From Streptomyces toyocaensis (GTDB lineage Bacteria > Actinomycetota > Actinomycetes > Streptomycetales > Streptomycetaceae), in NCBI RefSeq assembly GCF_000725125.1, contig NZ_JFCB01000001.1, positions 124,001-188,000 on the forward strand: a stretch of 64,000 nt of DNA. Direction: 5' to 3'. The translations under genes and the position numbers were made by a program. Numbering within the stretch: position 1 is the first letter of the stretch; each line of letters opens with the position of its first letter. The notes under the pieces are model-generated. The model saw only the letters and a list, made by a program, of their open reading frames with translations, ran no database searches and was not told the origin of the DNA. Below are positions 25,426 through 34,534 of this stretch, piece after piece.

Positions 25426-27099
25426 ATGACAACGGGGACGGACGCGTTCCGCAGGGCCAGGGACTTCCTGCTGGAACACCGCGAGGACTACGACACCGCC
25501 TACCGGGACTTCGCCTGGCCCCGGCCCGAGCGGTTCAACTGGGCGCTCGACTGGTTCGACGTGATCGCGGACGGGAACGACCGCACCGCCCTGCACCTCG
25601 TCGAGGAGAACGGCGACGAGACCCGGCTGTCCTTCGCCGCGCTCGCCCGCCGCTCCGACCAGGTCGCCACCTGGCTGCGGCAGCGGGGCGTGGGCGCCGA
25701 GGACCGGGTGCTGGTCATGCTCGGCAACCAGGCCGAACTGTGGGAGACCGCCCTCGCCGCGATGAAGCTGCGCGCCGTCGTCATCCCCGCCACCCCGCTG
25801 CTCGGCCCCGCCGACCTGCGCGACCGGGTCGACCGGGGCCGCGTCCGCCATGTGATCGTCCGCGCCGCGGACACGGCGAAGTTCGACGAGGTGCCCGGCG
25901 ACTACACCCGGATCGCCGTGGGGGAGGGGGCCGGCGGGAGCTGGGTGCCGTACGCCGACGCGTACGGCGCGGACGGGCACTTCGCGCCCGACGGGCCCAC
26001 CCTCGCCGACGACCCGCTGATGCTGTACTTCACCTCGGGCACCACCGCCCGGCCCAAGCTGGTCGAGCACACCCACACCTCCTACCCGATCGGCCACCTG
26101 GCGACGATGTACTGGATCGGGCTGAAACCCGGCGACGTGCACCTCAACATCTCCTCGCCCGGCTGGGCCAAGCACGCCTGGTCCAACCTCTTCGCCCCGT
26201 GGAACGCCGAGGCGACCGTCTTCCTGCACAACTACACGCGCTTCGACGCGCCCCGCCTGATGACCGAGATGGACAAGGCCGGCGTCACCACCTTCTGCGC
26301 CCCGCCGACCGTGTGGCGCATGCTCATCCAGGCCGACCTCACCCAGCTGCGCACCCCGCCCCGTGAGGTCGTCGCCGCCGGGGAACCCCTCAACCCCGAG
26401 GTCATCGAGCAGGTCCGGCGCGCCTGGGGCGTCACCATCCGGGACGGCTTCGGGCAGACCGAGACCGCCGTGCAGGTCTCCAACAGCCCCGGCCAGGTAC
26501 TCAAGACCGGCTCCATGGGACGCCCCAGCCCCGGTTACCGCGTCGAACTCCTCGACCCGGTCTCCGGTGCCCCCGGCGCCGCCGAGGGCGAGATCGCGCT
26601 CGACCTGGCCGCCCGCCCGGTGGGCCTGATGGCCGGCTACCACGGCGACCCGGACCGCACCGCCGAGGCGATGGCCGGCGGTTACTACCGCACCGGCGAC
26701 ATCGGCTCCCGCGACGACGACGGGTACATCACCTACGTCGGGCGGGCCGACGACGTCTTCAAGGCGTCCGACTACAAGATCAGCCCCTTCGAGCTGGAAA
26801 GCGCCCTGCTGGAGCACGAGGCGGTTGCCGAGGCGGCCGTGGTGCCCGCGCCGGACGAACTGCGGCTGGCCGTACCGAAGGCGTACGTCGTGCTCGCGGA
26901 GGGCTGGGAGCCAGGCCCCGACGCCGCGAAGGTGCTGTTCGAGCACTCCCGCCGGGTGCTCGCCCCGTACAAGCGGATCCGCCGCCTGGAGTTCGGCGAG
27001 CTGCCCAAGACCGTCTCCGGCAAGATCCGCCGCATCGCACTGCGCGAGGCCACGGCGGCCGGCTCCGCCGGCGAGTACCGCGAGGAGGACTTCCGGTGA
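25426..27099 (+). CDS. AMP-forming acyl-CoA synthetase (MACS/acetyl-CoA synthetase-like)
   Basis: A 557-residue adenylating enzyme. The P-loop core is [20 protein letters not shown]; further ANL motifs are RDGFGQTET, the adenine-site [20 protein letters not shown], and the C-terminal [17 protein letters not shown] with the thioesterification lysine. The N-terminal [20 protein letters not shown] and [13 protein letters not shown] match medium-chain acyl-CoA synthetases and acetoacetyl/benzoate-CoA ligase relatives. GAGGAGGAAAC precedes ATG 25426. It overlaps the next ligase by 4 bp (GTGA), so the pair is co-translated. Acid substrate is not evident. Confidence 0.88.
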   Translation: MTTGTDAFRRARDFLLEHREDYDTAYRDFAWPRPERFNWALDWFDVIADGNDRTALHLVEENGDETRLSFAALARRSDQVATWLRQRGVGAEDRVLVMLGNQAELWETALAAMKLRAVVIPATPLLGPADLRDRVDRGRVRHVIVRAADTAKFDEVPGDYTRIAVGEGAGGSWVPYADAYGADGHFAPDGPTLADDPLMLYFTSGTTARPKLVEHTHTSYPIGHLATMYWIGLKPGDVHLNISSPGWAKHAWSNLFAPWNAEATVFLHNYTRFDAPRLMTEMDKAGVTTFCAPPTVWRMLIQADLTQLRTPPREVVAAGEPLNPEVIEQVRRAWGVTIRDGFGQTETAVQVSNSPGQVLKTGSMGRPSPGYRVELLDPVSGAPGAAEGEIALDLAARPVGLMAGYHGDPDRTAEAMAGGYYRTGDIGSRDDDGYITYVGRADDVFKASDYKISPFELESALLEHEAVAEAAVVPAPDELRLAVPKAYVVLAEGWEPGPDAAKVLFEHSRRVLAPYKRIRRLEFGELPKTVSGKIRRIALREATAAGSAGEYREEDFR

Positions 27100-28709
27100 C
27101 CGCACCCCTGTCGTACGCCCACGGCACCAGCACGACGCCCCTGCTCGGCGACACCATCGGCGCCAACCTGCTACGCGCGGTCGCCGCCTGGCCCGAGCGG
27201 GAGGCACTGGTCGACGTGCCCTCCGGGCGGCGCTGGACCTACGCCGAATTCGGCGCCGCCGTCGACGAGGTGGCGCGCGGACTGCTGGCGAAGGGCATCG
27301 CCACGGGCGACCGGGTCGGCATCTGGGCGGTCAACTGCCCCGAGTGGGTCCTCGTGCAGTACGCCACGGCCCGCATCGGCGCGGTCATGGTGAACATCAA
27401 CCCGGCCTACCGGGCGCACGAGCTGGAGTACGTGCTGGGGCAGTCCGGCGTGGCGCTGCTGGTCTCCTCGCTCGCCCACAAGGGCAGCGACTACCGGGCG
27501 CTGGTGGACCAGGTCCGCGGATCCTGCCCCGGGCTGCGGGAGACCGTGTACATCGGCGACCCGTCGTGGGACGCGCTGACCGCGGGCGCAGCCGCCGTGC
27601 CGGCCGAGCGGCTCGACGCGGTCGCCGCGGGGCTGAGCTGCGACGACCCGGTCAACATCCAGTACACCTCGGGCACCACGGGCTTCCCCAAGGGGGCCAC
27701 GCTCTCCCACCACAGCATCCTCAACAACGGCTACTGGGTGGGCCGCACCATCGGTTACACCGAGCAGGACCGGGTCTGCCTGCCGGTGCCCTTCTACCAC
27801 TGCTTCGGCATGGTCATGGGCAACCTGGCGGCCACCTCGCACGGCGCCTGCATCGTCATCCCTGCCCCCTCCTTCGAGCCGGGGGCCACGCTGGAGGCCG
27901 TCCAGCGGGAGCGCTGCACCTCCCTCTACGGCGTGCCCACCATGTTCATCGCCGAGCTGAACCTGCCCGGCTTCGCGTCCTACGACCTCACCTCGCTGCG
28001 CACCGGCATCATGGCGGGCTCACCGTGCCCGGTGGAGGTGATGAAGCGCGTGGTCACCGAGATGCACATGGAGCAGGTCTCCATCTGCTACGGCATGACC
28101 GAGACCTCCCCGGTCTCCCTGCAGACCCGCATGGACGACGACCTGGAGCACCGCACCGGCACCGTCGGCCGGGTGCTGCCCCACATCGAGGTCAAGGTCG
28201 TCGACCCGGCCACCGGGGTGACGCAGCCGCGCGGCACCTCCGGTGAGCTCTGCACCCGGGGCTACAGCGTGATGCTCGGCTACTGGGACGAGCCCGCGAA
28301 GACCGCCGAGGCCGTCGACGCGGGCCGCTGGATGCACACCGGGGACCTCGCGGTGATGCGGGACGACGGGTACGTGGAGATCGTCGGCCGTATCAAGGAC
28401 ATGATCATCAGGGGCGGGGAGAACATCTACCCGCGCGAGATCGAGGAGTTCCTCCACGCCCATCCGAAGATCGCGGACGTCCAGGTCGTCGGCGTGCCGC
28501 ACGAGCGCTGGGGCGAGGAGGTGCTCGCCTGCGTCGTCCCCCGCGACGCCGCCGATCCGCTCACCCTGGAGGAACTGCGCGCCTTCTGCGACGGGCGCCT
28601 CGCGCACTACAAGGTGCCCAGCCGTCTGCAGCTACTGGAGTCCTTCCCGATGACCGTCTCCGGGAAGGTGCGCAAGGTGGAGCTGCGGGAGCGGTACGCG
28701 GCCGGTTAG
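27096..28709 (+). CDS. AMP-forming acyl-CoA synthetase (FadD-like)
   Basis: A 537-residue ANL enzyme beginning at GTG 27096. Motifs: [20 protein letters not shown] (P-loop), [51 protein letters not shown] and the C-terminal [16 protein letters not shown]. The overall sequence follows medium/long-chain fatty acyl-CoA ligases. Coupled to the preceding ligase, it may act on a different chain length in the same pathway, activating fatty or aryl acids to CoA thioesters in the cytoplasm. Its stop overlaps the end of a convergent GNAT remnant. Confidence 0.88.
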   Translation: MTAPLSYAHGTSTTPLLGDTIGANLLRAVAAWPEREALVDVPSGRRWTYAEFGAAVDEVARGLLAKGIATGDRVGIWAVNCPEWVLVQYATARIGAVMVNINPAYRAHELEYVLGQSGVALLVSSLAHKGSDYRALVDQVRGSCPGLRETVYIGDPSWDALTAGAAAVPAERLDAVAAGLSCDDPVNIQYTSGTTGFPKGATLSHHSILNNGYWVGRTIGYTEQDRVCLPVPFYHCFGMVMGNLAATSHGACIVIPAPSFEPGATLEAVQRERCTSLYGVPTMFIAELNLPGFASYDLTSLRTGIMAGSPCPVEVMKRVVTEMHMEQVSICYGMTETSPVSLQTRMDDDLEHRTGTVGRVLPHIEVKVVDPATGVTQPRGTSGELCTRGYSVMLGYWDEPAKTAEAVDAGRWMHTGDLAVMRDDGYVEIVGRIKDMIIRGGENIYPREIEEFLHAHPKIADVQVVGVPHERWGEEVLACVVPRDAADPLTLEELRAFCDGRLAHYKVPSRLQLLESFPMTVSGKVRKVELRERYAAG

Positions 28710-28981
28710 GGCGCGGCGAGTGTCCCACCGGTGCGCGGCACGTCGGCGCGCAGGCACTCGCGCGGCCACCGGTCGAGCCCGTGCGCGGCCTCCTCGGCGC
28801 GCATCCGGCGCAGCCCGGGGGTGAGTTCGGGTTCGCCCAGCGTGCGGAAGCCCAGGCGCCTGTAGTACGGGGCGTTCCACGGGACGTCGAACGTGGTCGG
28901 CGTCAGCGCCGTCAGCCCCTCCTCGCGCGCCCGGTCCGCCGCATGGGCGAGCAGGGCCCGGCCACCTGACCACCCACGTTG
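28706..28981 (-). pseudogene. C-terminal remnant of a GNAT N-acetyltransferase
   Basis: About 91 codons encode the second half of a GNAT fold: the acetyl-CoA loop QRGWSGGRALLAHAADRARE (family Q/RxxGxG/A), then NAPYYRRLGFRTLGEPEL. The N-terminal half of the domain is missing, the frame runs upstream into the antisense-like Gly-rich end of the TIGR04222 gene, and no start codon with a Shine-Dalgarno is present. I read it as a truncated gene left after a deletion. Confidence 0.65.
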
Positions 28982-28995
28982 GGCGCGGGGGAGGT

Positions 28996-29682
28996 TCAGT
29001 CCGAGCCGCCCCCGCCTCCGCAGCCTCCTCCGCCACCGCCCCCGCAGAAGAGGTGACCGCCTCCGCCGCCGTAGCTTCCGCCGCGCGGCGAGTGGCGGAG
29101 CGGGCGCTCGTCCCTCAGGCTCACCCGCTCGGTCAGCCCCGCCCGGAGGGCGAAGCGCGGGACGAAGACGCGCAGGGCGTCCGTGCCGTGCAGGGCGACG
29201 GCCAGCAGTTTCTCCTGGTCCGGCCGGCCGTGCCGGCTCGACGGCAGCGGAAACGCCTTCCGCAGGACCTGCACCCGTCGCCGGGCGGCCCTGGTGCGCC
29301 TGAGCAGCGGATGTCCCAGCATCCCCGCCTCCGCGAGCCCGACCCGCAGCTCGGCCAGCGCCCAGCGGACGTCCGGGTGCCGCAGCAACTCCCCGACGTC
29401 CGAGGGCTCTTCCAGGCAGTGGTACACCGCGCTCTCCAGGTAAGGCGCCCGCATGCCGGCCGGGACGACCCCCTCCTGCTCCAGGTACTGCTCGGGCGTC
29501 GGCAGTGGCGGCAGGGCCCGCCCCGCCTCCCCGTCGACGGCCCGTACCGTGCCCGGCGCGCCCGCCTCGACCGCGCCCCGCAGATGCAGGGCGACGACGG
29601 CCACCGTGACCGCGGCGCGTGGGCCGCCGGCCAGCAGGGCGAGCTCGTGCGGCGTTCCCCGGACGTTCCCCACGGTGGTCAT
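28996..29682 (-). CDS. TIGR04222 domain-containing protein with Gly/Cys-rich tail
   Basis: A 228-residue protein. HELALLAGGPRAAVTVAVVA at the N-terminus is the TIGR04222 signature (family LAGG.R...alaaL). Three helical blocks follow, including VYHCLEEPSDVGELL and LRRTRAARRRVQVLRKAFP. The C-terminus is almost pure glycine with two cysteines (HLFCGGGGGGGCGGGGGSD), a hallmark of this family. Unlike many members there is no long transmembrane pair. GAGGGGG precedes the ATG by 8 nt. Function is unknown. The tail ends right at the GNAT remnant, so the deletion may have reached close to its 3' end. Confidence 0.75.
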   Translation of the reverse strand: MTTVGNVRGTPHELALLAGGPRAAVTVAVVALHLRGAVEAGAPGTVRAVDGEAGRALPPLPTPEQYLEQEGVVPAGMRAPYLESAVYHCLEEPSDVGELLRHPDVRWALAELRVGLAEAGMLGHPLLRRTRAARRRVQVLRKAFPLPSSRHGRPDQEKLLAVALHGTDALRVFVPRFALRAGLTERVSLRDERPLRHSPRGGSYGGGGGHLFCGGGGGGGCGGGGGSD

Positions 29683-29843
29683 GCCACGGCACCCCCTCGG
29701 CCGGGGCCCGCCGCCCCCGTGCCGGCGGGCCCCGTGTGCCAGGAGTGTGCCCGCCGGCGGGGGTGGCCGAAGCCTCCCGGGCCGTCTTCAGAGGTTCATT
29801 TGAGGGTGACGTAGCCGGTGTACGGCCGATGCCGTAGCGGCGC

Positions 29844-30083
29844 TCAGGGTGTCTCGTGGTGCTCGGACAGTCCCGGCCAGTCGTCGGGGCCGCCGCCCTG
29901 CCACTCGATGAGGTCGGTCTCCTCGACGTCGGTGACGTACAGGTCGGCCAGCCGTAGGATCTCGCCCACGTCGTCGACGTGCGTGGCGATGCCCAGCGTC
30001 TCGTCGTCCGAGGTGACCCGCCGGGAACCGTCAAGGGCCGGGGAGTGCACCACGATGTGCGGATGCTCCGTCGGATGTGCCAT
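29844..30083 (-). CDS. Small conserved hypothetical protein
   Basis: A 79-residue acidic protein starting MAHPTEHPHIVVHSPALDGS with GGGGG just upstream of ATG 30083. It then contains DETLGIATHVDDVGEILRLA and a Trp/Asp-rich end (EWQGGGPDDWPGLSEH). Composition and third-codon GC bias support coding. It has no signal peptide or membrane segment and I do not recognise a family. It is divergent from the thiamine-binding-like gene by 219 bp. Confidence 0.65.
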   Translation of the reverse strand: MAHPTEHPHIVVHSPALDGSRRVTSDDETLGIATHVDDVGEILRLADLYVTDVEETDLIEWQGGGPDDWPGLSEHHETP

Positions 30084-30302
30084 GCCCCCAGGCTGCTGCG
30101 CGCCGGACGGATCCGCACCCCCGCACGCCGGGCTCCTCCCCTCACCTCGAAGGCGGCGGGGCGGAGGGGAGTCCGTTAAGGTCGTGCCGGAGCGACTGGG
30201 GCGCACTGACGCCGCGATCACCCCGGACGTCTGCAGTCGTCTCTTCCCCGAGTCGGACGGCCGAGGGGCCGTGCAGGTCGGAGCCGATGCCATGGGGGCA
30301 CA

Positions 30303-30554
30303 GTGCGATTGAGAGTGGAGTTCACGACAGAGCCCTTCGACCTCGACGAGGCGCCCACGCACGCCGTGGTGGCGCGGGAGGTCGTCGAGGGGGCCGAGCT
30401 CGACGCGGTGGACGTCGGCCCGTTCGGCAACACCGCCGAGGGCGGCGCCGAGGCGGTGCTCACCGCCGTGGACGCGCTGCTGCGCCGCACCCTGACGGCC
30501 GGCGCCACCCGTGTCTCGCTCCAGATCAACGTGGTCGAGGAGGGCGACCGGTGA
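30303..30554 (+). CDS. Thiamine-binding protein-like (MTH1187/PF01910 type) small protein
   Basis: An 83-residue alpha/beta protein, GTG start, GGGGGC upstream. The central VDVGPFGNTAEGGAEAVLTA and the end AGATRVSLQINVVEEGDR match the MTH1187/YqgV family pattern (GP.GT..EG...V, GA.RV). Members form ferredoxin-like folds that bind thiamine-type ligands. The gene overlaps the following HTH gene by 4 bp (GTGA), so the pair functions together; a ligand-sensing partner of the regulator is a reasonable guess but is inference. Confidence 0.6.
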   Translation: MRLRVEFTTEPFDLDEAPTHAVVAREVVEGAELDAVDVGPFGNTAEGGAEAVLTAVDALLRRTLTAGATRVSLQINVVEEGDR

Positions 30555-30919
30555 GCGGTTCCGGCGAGGACGCCTTCATCGCGGCGGTCAAGCCGCTGGT
30601 CGACGCCATGGGCGGCGAGATGGTCCCGCCGGACGAGGCGGGGGCCGACGACGTCGTGCTGTCCTGGGAGGGCAGCGCCGCCGTCGCCGTGCGCCTGCCG
30701 CAGCTCGCGGACTCCCTCGACCACATCCTCGCCGCCCTGGAGCGCCGGAAGGGCGTGCCGCTCGCGGAACTGGACCGCCGGGCGAAGCAGGAGATCGTAC
30801 GCAGTCTGGAGGCGCGCGGCGCCTTCGCCGTGCGGCACGGTGTGGAGACCGTGGCGAGTGCGCTCGGGGTCAGCCGTTTCACCGTCTACAACTACCTCAA
30901 TCGCGAGAAGGGCGCCTGA
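30551..30919 (+). CDS. YheO-type helix-turn-helix regulator
   Basis: A 122-residue protein. The C-terminal 50 residues, RAKQEIVRSLEARGAFAVRH, GVETVASALGVSRFTVYNYL, are a YheO-like (HTH_22) DNA-binding domain. The N-terminal half (FIAAVKPLVDAMGGEMVPPD, DDVVLSWEGSAAVAVRLPQL) is a short alpha/beta domain unlike the PAS-like domain of full-length YheO. It sits 134 bp upstream of the ureide/urate operon, so it is the closest candidate for its regulator, possibly acting at the palindrome at 30963-30977. Confidence 0.7.
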   Translation: MSGSGEDAFIAAVKPLVDAMGGEMVPPDEAGADDVVLSWEGSAAVAVRLPQLADSLDHILAALERRKGVPLAELDRRAKQEIVRSLEARGAFAVRHGVETVASALGVSRFTVYNYLNREKGA

Positions 30920-30962
30920 CCCTCCGCCTGGCGGGTGCTTCTCCAGCGGCCCGCCCGAATTT

Positions 30963-31002
30963 TCAACAAACTGTTGACGCGAAGTCCGCGGCGGCGTTCA
31001 CT
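30963..31002 (+). promoter_or_regulatory. Candidate promoter and operator of the urate operon
   Basis: A perfect palindrome TCAACA-AAC-TGTTGA (30963-30977) overlaps a -35-like TTGACG (30974-30979); after 17 bp there is a weak -10, TTCACT (30997-31002). The first gene starts at 31054 behind GGAGG. A repressor bound at the palindrome would block the -35. Palindrome is seen directly; promoter assignment is inferred. Confidence 0.55.
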
Positions 31003-31053
31003 GTCGGCACGCCCGTTCGCAGCACTAGGCCGTTCGCGGCCACGGAGGCTCCC

Positions 31054-31569
31054 GTGACGTCGACACCCACGCCCCCGGGCCTGGCCCGTTTCAACGCCCT
31101 GGCAGAGCACGCGGCGCTCGCCGCACTCCACGAGGCCTGCGCCTCCACCACCTGGGCCCGGCGCCTGCTCGCCGGCCGCCCGTACGCCACCGCCGACGAG
31201 CTGCACGCCGCCGGCGACGCCGCCACGGCGGAACTGACCGCGGCGGACCTGGACGAGGCGATGGCGGGGCACCCGCCGATCGGCCGCCCCCGGCCCGGTG
31301 ACCCGGCCTCCGCGCGGGAACAGAGCGGGATGACCGGCGCCCCGGACGCACTCAAGGCCGAGATGCTCGAACTCAACCTGGCCTACCAGGAGAAGTTCGG
31401 CCACGTGTTCCTCATCTGTGCCACCGGCCGGACCGGCGAGCAGATGCGGGACGCCGTCAGGGAACGCCTCGGCAACGCGCCGGAGCGGGAGCGGGAGATC
31501 GTCCGCACCGAACTGGGGAAGATCAACCGCATCCGGCTGGCCCGTCTCGTCGACGTCGAAGGGGACTGA
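31054..31569 (+). CDS. uraD: 2-oxo-4-hydroxy-4-carboxy-5-ureidoimidazoline (OHCU) decarboxylase
   Basis: A 171-residue enzyme of the final step of uricolysis, giving S-allantoin. The catalytic histidine lies in the HPPIGRP motif (H73); SAREQSGM and LNLAYQEKFGHVFLICATGR are the other conserved blocks. GTG 31054 has GGAGGCTCCC before it. It is followed 5 bp later by HIU hydrolase and then urate oxidase, completing the urate to allantoin route. Confidence 0.93.
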   Translation: MTSTPTPPGLARFNALAEHAALAALHEACASTTWARRLLAGRPYATADELHAAGDAATAELTAADLDEAMAGHPPIGRPRPGDPASAREQSGMTGAPDALKAEMLELNLAYQEKFGHVFLICATGRTGEQMRDAVRERLGNAPEREREIVRTELGKINRIRLARLVDVEGD

Positions 31570-31574
31570 CGCAC

Positions 31575-31982
31575 ATGAGCACCGACACCACCGCCTCCGT
31601 GTCCACGCACATCCTGGACACCAGTGTCGGCCGCCCCGCCCAGGGCGTCGCCGTCCACCTCTCCGCCCGCACCGGCCGCCGGTCCGACTGGCGGCCGCTC
31701 GGCGGCGGCACGACCGACGCGGACGGGCGGTGCACGGACCTGCCGGCCCTGCCGGAGGGAACCACCCACGTACGGCTCGACTTCGCCGTGGAGCCGTACT
31801 TCGAGGAGAAGGACGCCAAGAAGCGAGCCGATGCGCAGCAGGACGCCCCCGCGAACCGGGACAGCGGCGCCGCAGTGTTCTTCCCCGAGGTGGCGATCAC
31901 GTTCGCCGTCGTAGCGGGCGAGCACTACCACGTGCCGCTGCTGCTCAACCCGTTCGGCTACTCCGTTTACCGAGGGAGCTAG
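31575..31982 (+). CDS. uraH: 5-hydroxyisourate hydrolase (transthyretin-like)
   Basis: A 135-residue enzyme that opens the ring of 5-hydroxyisourate. It has the transthyretin-family N-terminal block STHILDTSVGRPAQGVAVHL with the active-site His, and ends in the diagnostic tetrapeptide YRGS. Between EPYFEE and FFPEVAITF is a charged insertion (KDAKKRADAQQDAPANRDSG) of about 15 residues compared with the usual family length near 110-115. It lies 5 bp after uraD and 6 bp before urate oxidase. Confidence 0.93.
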   Translation: MSTDTTASVSTHILDTSVGRPAQGVAVHLSARTGRRSDWRPLGGGTTDADGRCTDLPALPEGTTHVRLDFAVEPYFEEKDAKKRADAQQDAPANRDSGAAVFFPEVAITFAVVAGEHYHVPLLLNPFGYSVYRGS

Positions 31983-31988
31983 CACACC

Positions 31989-32894
31989 ATGCCCACGATC
32001 CTGGGACAGAACCAGTACGGCAAGGCCGAGAACCGAGTCGTAAAGATCACGCGGGACGGCGCCACCCACCACATCAAGGACCTGAACGTCTCCGTCGCCC
32101 TGTCCGGCGACATGGAGGAGGTCCACTACTCCGGATCGAACGCGAACGTCCTGCCGACCGACACCACCAAGAACACGGTGTTCGCCTTCGCCAAGGAACA
32201 CGGCATCGAGTCGGCCGAACAGTTCGGCATCCACCTCGCCCGGCACTTCGTCACCTCGCAGGAGCCCATCCGCCGGGCGCGCATCCGCGTCGAGGAGTAC
32301 GCCTGGGAGCGCATCGAGGTCTCCGGCGAGGCCGAGCACTCCTTCGTCCGCAAGGGCCAGGAGACCCGGCTGACCCAGGTCACCTACGACGGTGACACCT
32401 GGGAGGTCGTCTCAGGACTGAAGGACCTTACGGTGCTCAACACCACGGACTCCGAGTTCTGGGGCTACGTCAAGGACACGTACACGACGCTCAAGGAGGC
32501 CTACGACCGTATCCTCGCCACCTCGGTCTCCGCCCGCTGGCGTTTCAACTGGACCACCGACGAGCAGTCGATGCCCGACTGGGAGACGTCCTACGAACAG
32601 GTCAAGAGGCACATGCTCCAGGCCTTCGCCGAGACCTACTCCCTGTCGCTGCAGCAGACGCTCTACCAGATGGGCGCGCGGGTCGTCGAACACCTCGGCG
32701 AGATCGACGAGATCCGCTTCTCCCTCCCCAACAGCCACCACTTCCTGGTGGACCTGGAGCCGTTCGGGCTGAAGAACGACACCGCCGACGGAGCGGTGTA
32801 CTTCGCCGCCGACCGCCCCTACGGCCTGATCGAGGGCACCGTGCTGCGGGACGGCTGCGAGGCGCGGATACCGGTGGACCTCACCAACCTCTGA
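31989..32894 (+). CDS. uox: Urate oxidase (uricase)
   Basis: A 301-residue cofactor-free oxidase converting urate to 5-hydroxyisourate and H2O2. Conserved regions: GQNQYGKAENRVVKITRDG with the catalytic lysine, PTDTTKNTVFAFAKEH with the catalytic threonine, ARHFVTSQEPIRRARIRVEE, and the C-terminal RFSLPNSHHFLVDLEPFGL with the substrate-binding and catalytic His positions. Length matches the family (about 300). It is the third gene of a compact operon and receives urate from the xdh-type enzyme encoded at 4.5-8.3 kb. Confidence 0.95.
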   Translation: MPTILGQNQYGKAENRVVKITRDGATHHIKDLNVSVALSGDMEEVHYSGSNANVLPTDTTKNTVFAFAKEHGIESAEQFGIHLARHFVTSQEPIRRARIRVEEYAWERIEVSGEAEHSFVRKGQETRLTQVTYDGDTWEVVSGLKDLTVLNTTDSEFWGYVKDTYTTLKEAYDRILATSVSARWRFNWTTDEQSMPDWETSYEQVKRHMLQAFAETYSLSLQQTLYQMGARVVEHLGEIDEIRFSLPNSHHFLVDLEPFGLKNDTADGAVYFAADRPYGLIEGTVLRDGCEARIPVDLTNL

Positions 32895-33034
32895 CCGCCC
32901 CCCCCATGTCGGCACCCGTGGCCGGGGAACGCGGGGGAAGGCATACGAACGCACGGGCACCCCCGCCCCGGCCACGGCACTCGAACACCCTGGGTCCTGC
33001 CGTGCCCTCAACCCGTAGGCGAAAAGGACGCACC

Positions 33035-34414
33035 ATGGCAGCAGACCGGCGCATCGTCATCGAGAACTGCGCGATCGCGACCGTCGACGCGAAGGACACC
33101 GAGTACGCCTCCGGGTACCTCGTCCTCGCCGGCAACCGCATCGAATCGCTCGGCGCGGGCACGGCCCCCGAAGGGCTCGGGAACGTGGTACGCCGGATCG
33201 ACGCGAGCGGGCACCTGGCGACCCCCGGCCTGGTCAACACCCACCACCACTTCTACCAGTGGATCACCCGGGGCCTGGCCACCGACCACAACCTGTTCGA
33301 CTGGCTCGTCGCCCTCTACCCGACCTGGGCCCGCATCGACGAGCCGATGGTGCGGGCGGCGGCCGAGGGCTCGCTGGCGATGATGGCCCGCGGCGGCGTC
33401 ACCACCGCCATGGACCACCACTACGTCTTCCCGCGGGACGCCGGCGACCTGTCCGGCACCATCATCCGCGCCGCCCGGGACATGGGCGTCCGCTTCACCC
33501 TCGCCCGTGGCTCGATGGACCGCGGCGAGAAGGATGGCGGACTGCCCCCGGACTTCGCCGTCGAGACCCTCGACGACGCGCTCGCCGCCACCGAGGAGAC
33601 GGTGCGCCGGCACCACGACGCCTCCTTCGACGCCATGACGCAGATCGCCGTCGCCCCCTGCTCGCCCTTCTCCGTCTCCACCGAACTCCTGCGTCAGGCA
33701 GGCGAGCTGGCACGCCGACTCGGAGTGCGCCTGCACACCCACGGTTCGGAGACCGTGGAGGAGGAGAAGTTCTGCCACGAGCTGTTCGGCATGGGCCCGA
33801 CCGACTACTTCGAGTCCACCGGCTGGCTCGGCGAGGACGTCTGGATGGCGCACTGCGTCCACATGAACGACTCCGACATCGCCGCCTTCGCCCGTACGGG
33901 GACCGGCGTCGCCCACTGCCCGTCCTCCAACGCCCGGCTCGCGGCCGGCATCGCCCGTGTCCCCGACATGCTGGCGGCCGGCGTCCCGGTCGGCCTCGGC
34001 GTGGACGGCACCGCCTCCAACGAATCCGGCGAACTCCACACCGAACTGCGCAACGCCCTGCTCGTCAACCGCCTGGGCGCCCACCGCGAGGCCGCCCTGA
34101 ACGCCCGGCAGGCCCTGCGCCTCGGCACCCACGGCGGCGCCCGGGTGCTCGGCCGGGCGGCCGAGATCGGCTCCCTGGAGCCGGGCAAGCTCGCCGACGT
34201 GGTGCTGTGGCGGATGGACACCCTCGCCCACGCCTCCATCGCCGATCCGGTGGCCGCGCTGGTCCTGGGCGCGGCGGCCCCGGTCACCGCGTCCTTCGTG
34301 AACGGCCGGCAGATCGTCGAGAACGGTCGGCTGCTCACCGCCGACGAGGACGCGATCGCCCGCTCCACCCGCGCCGAGGCGCGGCGGCTGGCCCGGATCG
34401 CCGCGCGGGGCTGA
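33035..34414 (+). CDS. 8-oxoguanine deaminase / amidohydrolase (TrzN/ATZ-like)
   Basis: A 459-residue amidohydrolase of the cytosine-deaminase-like (subtype III) branch. Metal ligands and catalytic residues are visible: NTHHHFYQWITRGL (HxH), HTHGSETVEEEKF (third His and Glu), WMAHCVHMNDSD and GLGVDGTASNESGELHTE (Asp). The N-terminal IVIENCAIATVDAKDTEYAS and the catalytic context match bacterial 8-oxoguanine deaminases, which convert 8-oxoguanine to urate, exactly the substrate of the preceding uricase. ATG 33035 has AAAAGGACG upstream. A guanine or triazine deaminase activity remains possible. Confidence 0.85.
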   Translation: MAADRRIVIENCAIATVDAKDTEYASGYLVLAGNRIESLGAGTAPEGLGNVVRRIDASGHLATPGLVNTHHHFYQWITRGLATDHNLFDWLVALYPTWARIDEPMVRAAAEGSLAMMARGGVTTAMDHHYVFPRDAGDLSGTIIRAARDMGVRFTLARGSMDRGEKDGGLPPDFAVETLDDALAATEETVRRHHDASFDAMTQIAVAPCSPFSVSTELLRQAGELARRLGVRLHTHGSETVEEEKFCHELFGMGPTDYFESTGWLGEDVWMAHCVHMNDSDIAAFARTGTGVAHCPSSNARLAAGIARVPDMLAAGVPVGLGVDGTASNESGELHTELRNALLVNRLGAHREAALNARQALRLGTHGGARVLGRAAEIGSLEPGKLADVVLWRMDTLAHASIADPVAALVLGAAAPVTASFVNGRQIVENGRLLTADEDAIARSTRAEARRLARIAARG

Positions 34415-34426
34415 GCCCCACCGACG

Positions 34427-34460
34427 TCTCCGGCCGGGAGGGACGGCTCCCGGCCGGAGA
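34427..34460 (+). terminator. Terminator hairpin 1 after the urate operon
   Basis: A perfect 14 bp stem TCTCCGGCCGGGAG / CTCCCGGCCGGAGA with a 6 nt loop, 13 bp after the deaminase stop. Confidence 0.85.
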
Positions 34461-34489
34461 CCGCGGACCCCGACCTCGGGGCCCGCGGC

Positions 34490-34533
34490 GGCCGTCTCCG
34501 GGGCGCGCGTCAACGCGCGCCCCGGAGACGGCC
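34490..34533. terminator. Terminator hairpin 2: perfect 20 bp stem, TCAA loop
   Basis: Arms GGCCGTCTCCGGGGCGCGCG and CGCGCGCCCCGGAGACGGCC are fully complementary with a 4 nt loop. The structure sits between hairpin 1 and a permease remnant. Such length and perfection are far above random expectation. Confidence 0.88.
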
Positions 34534-34534
34534 C

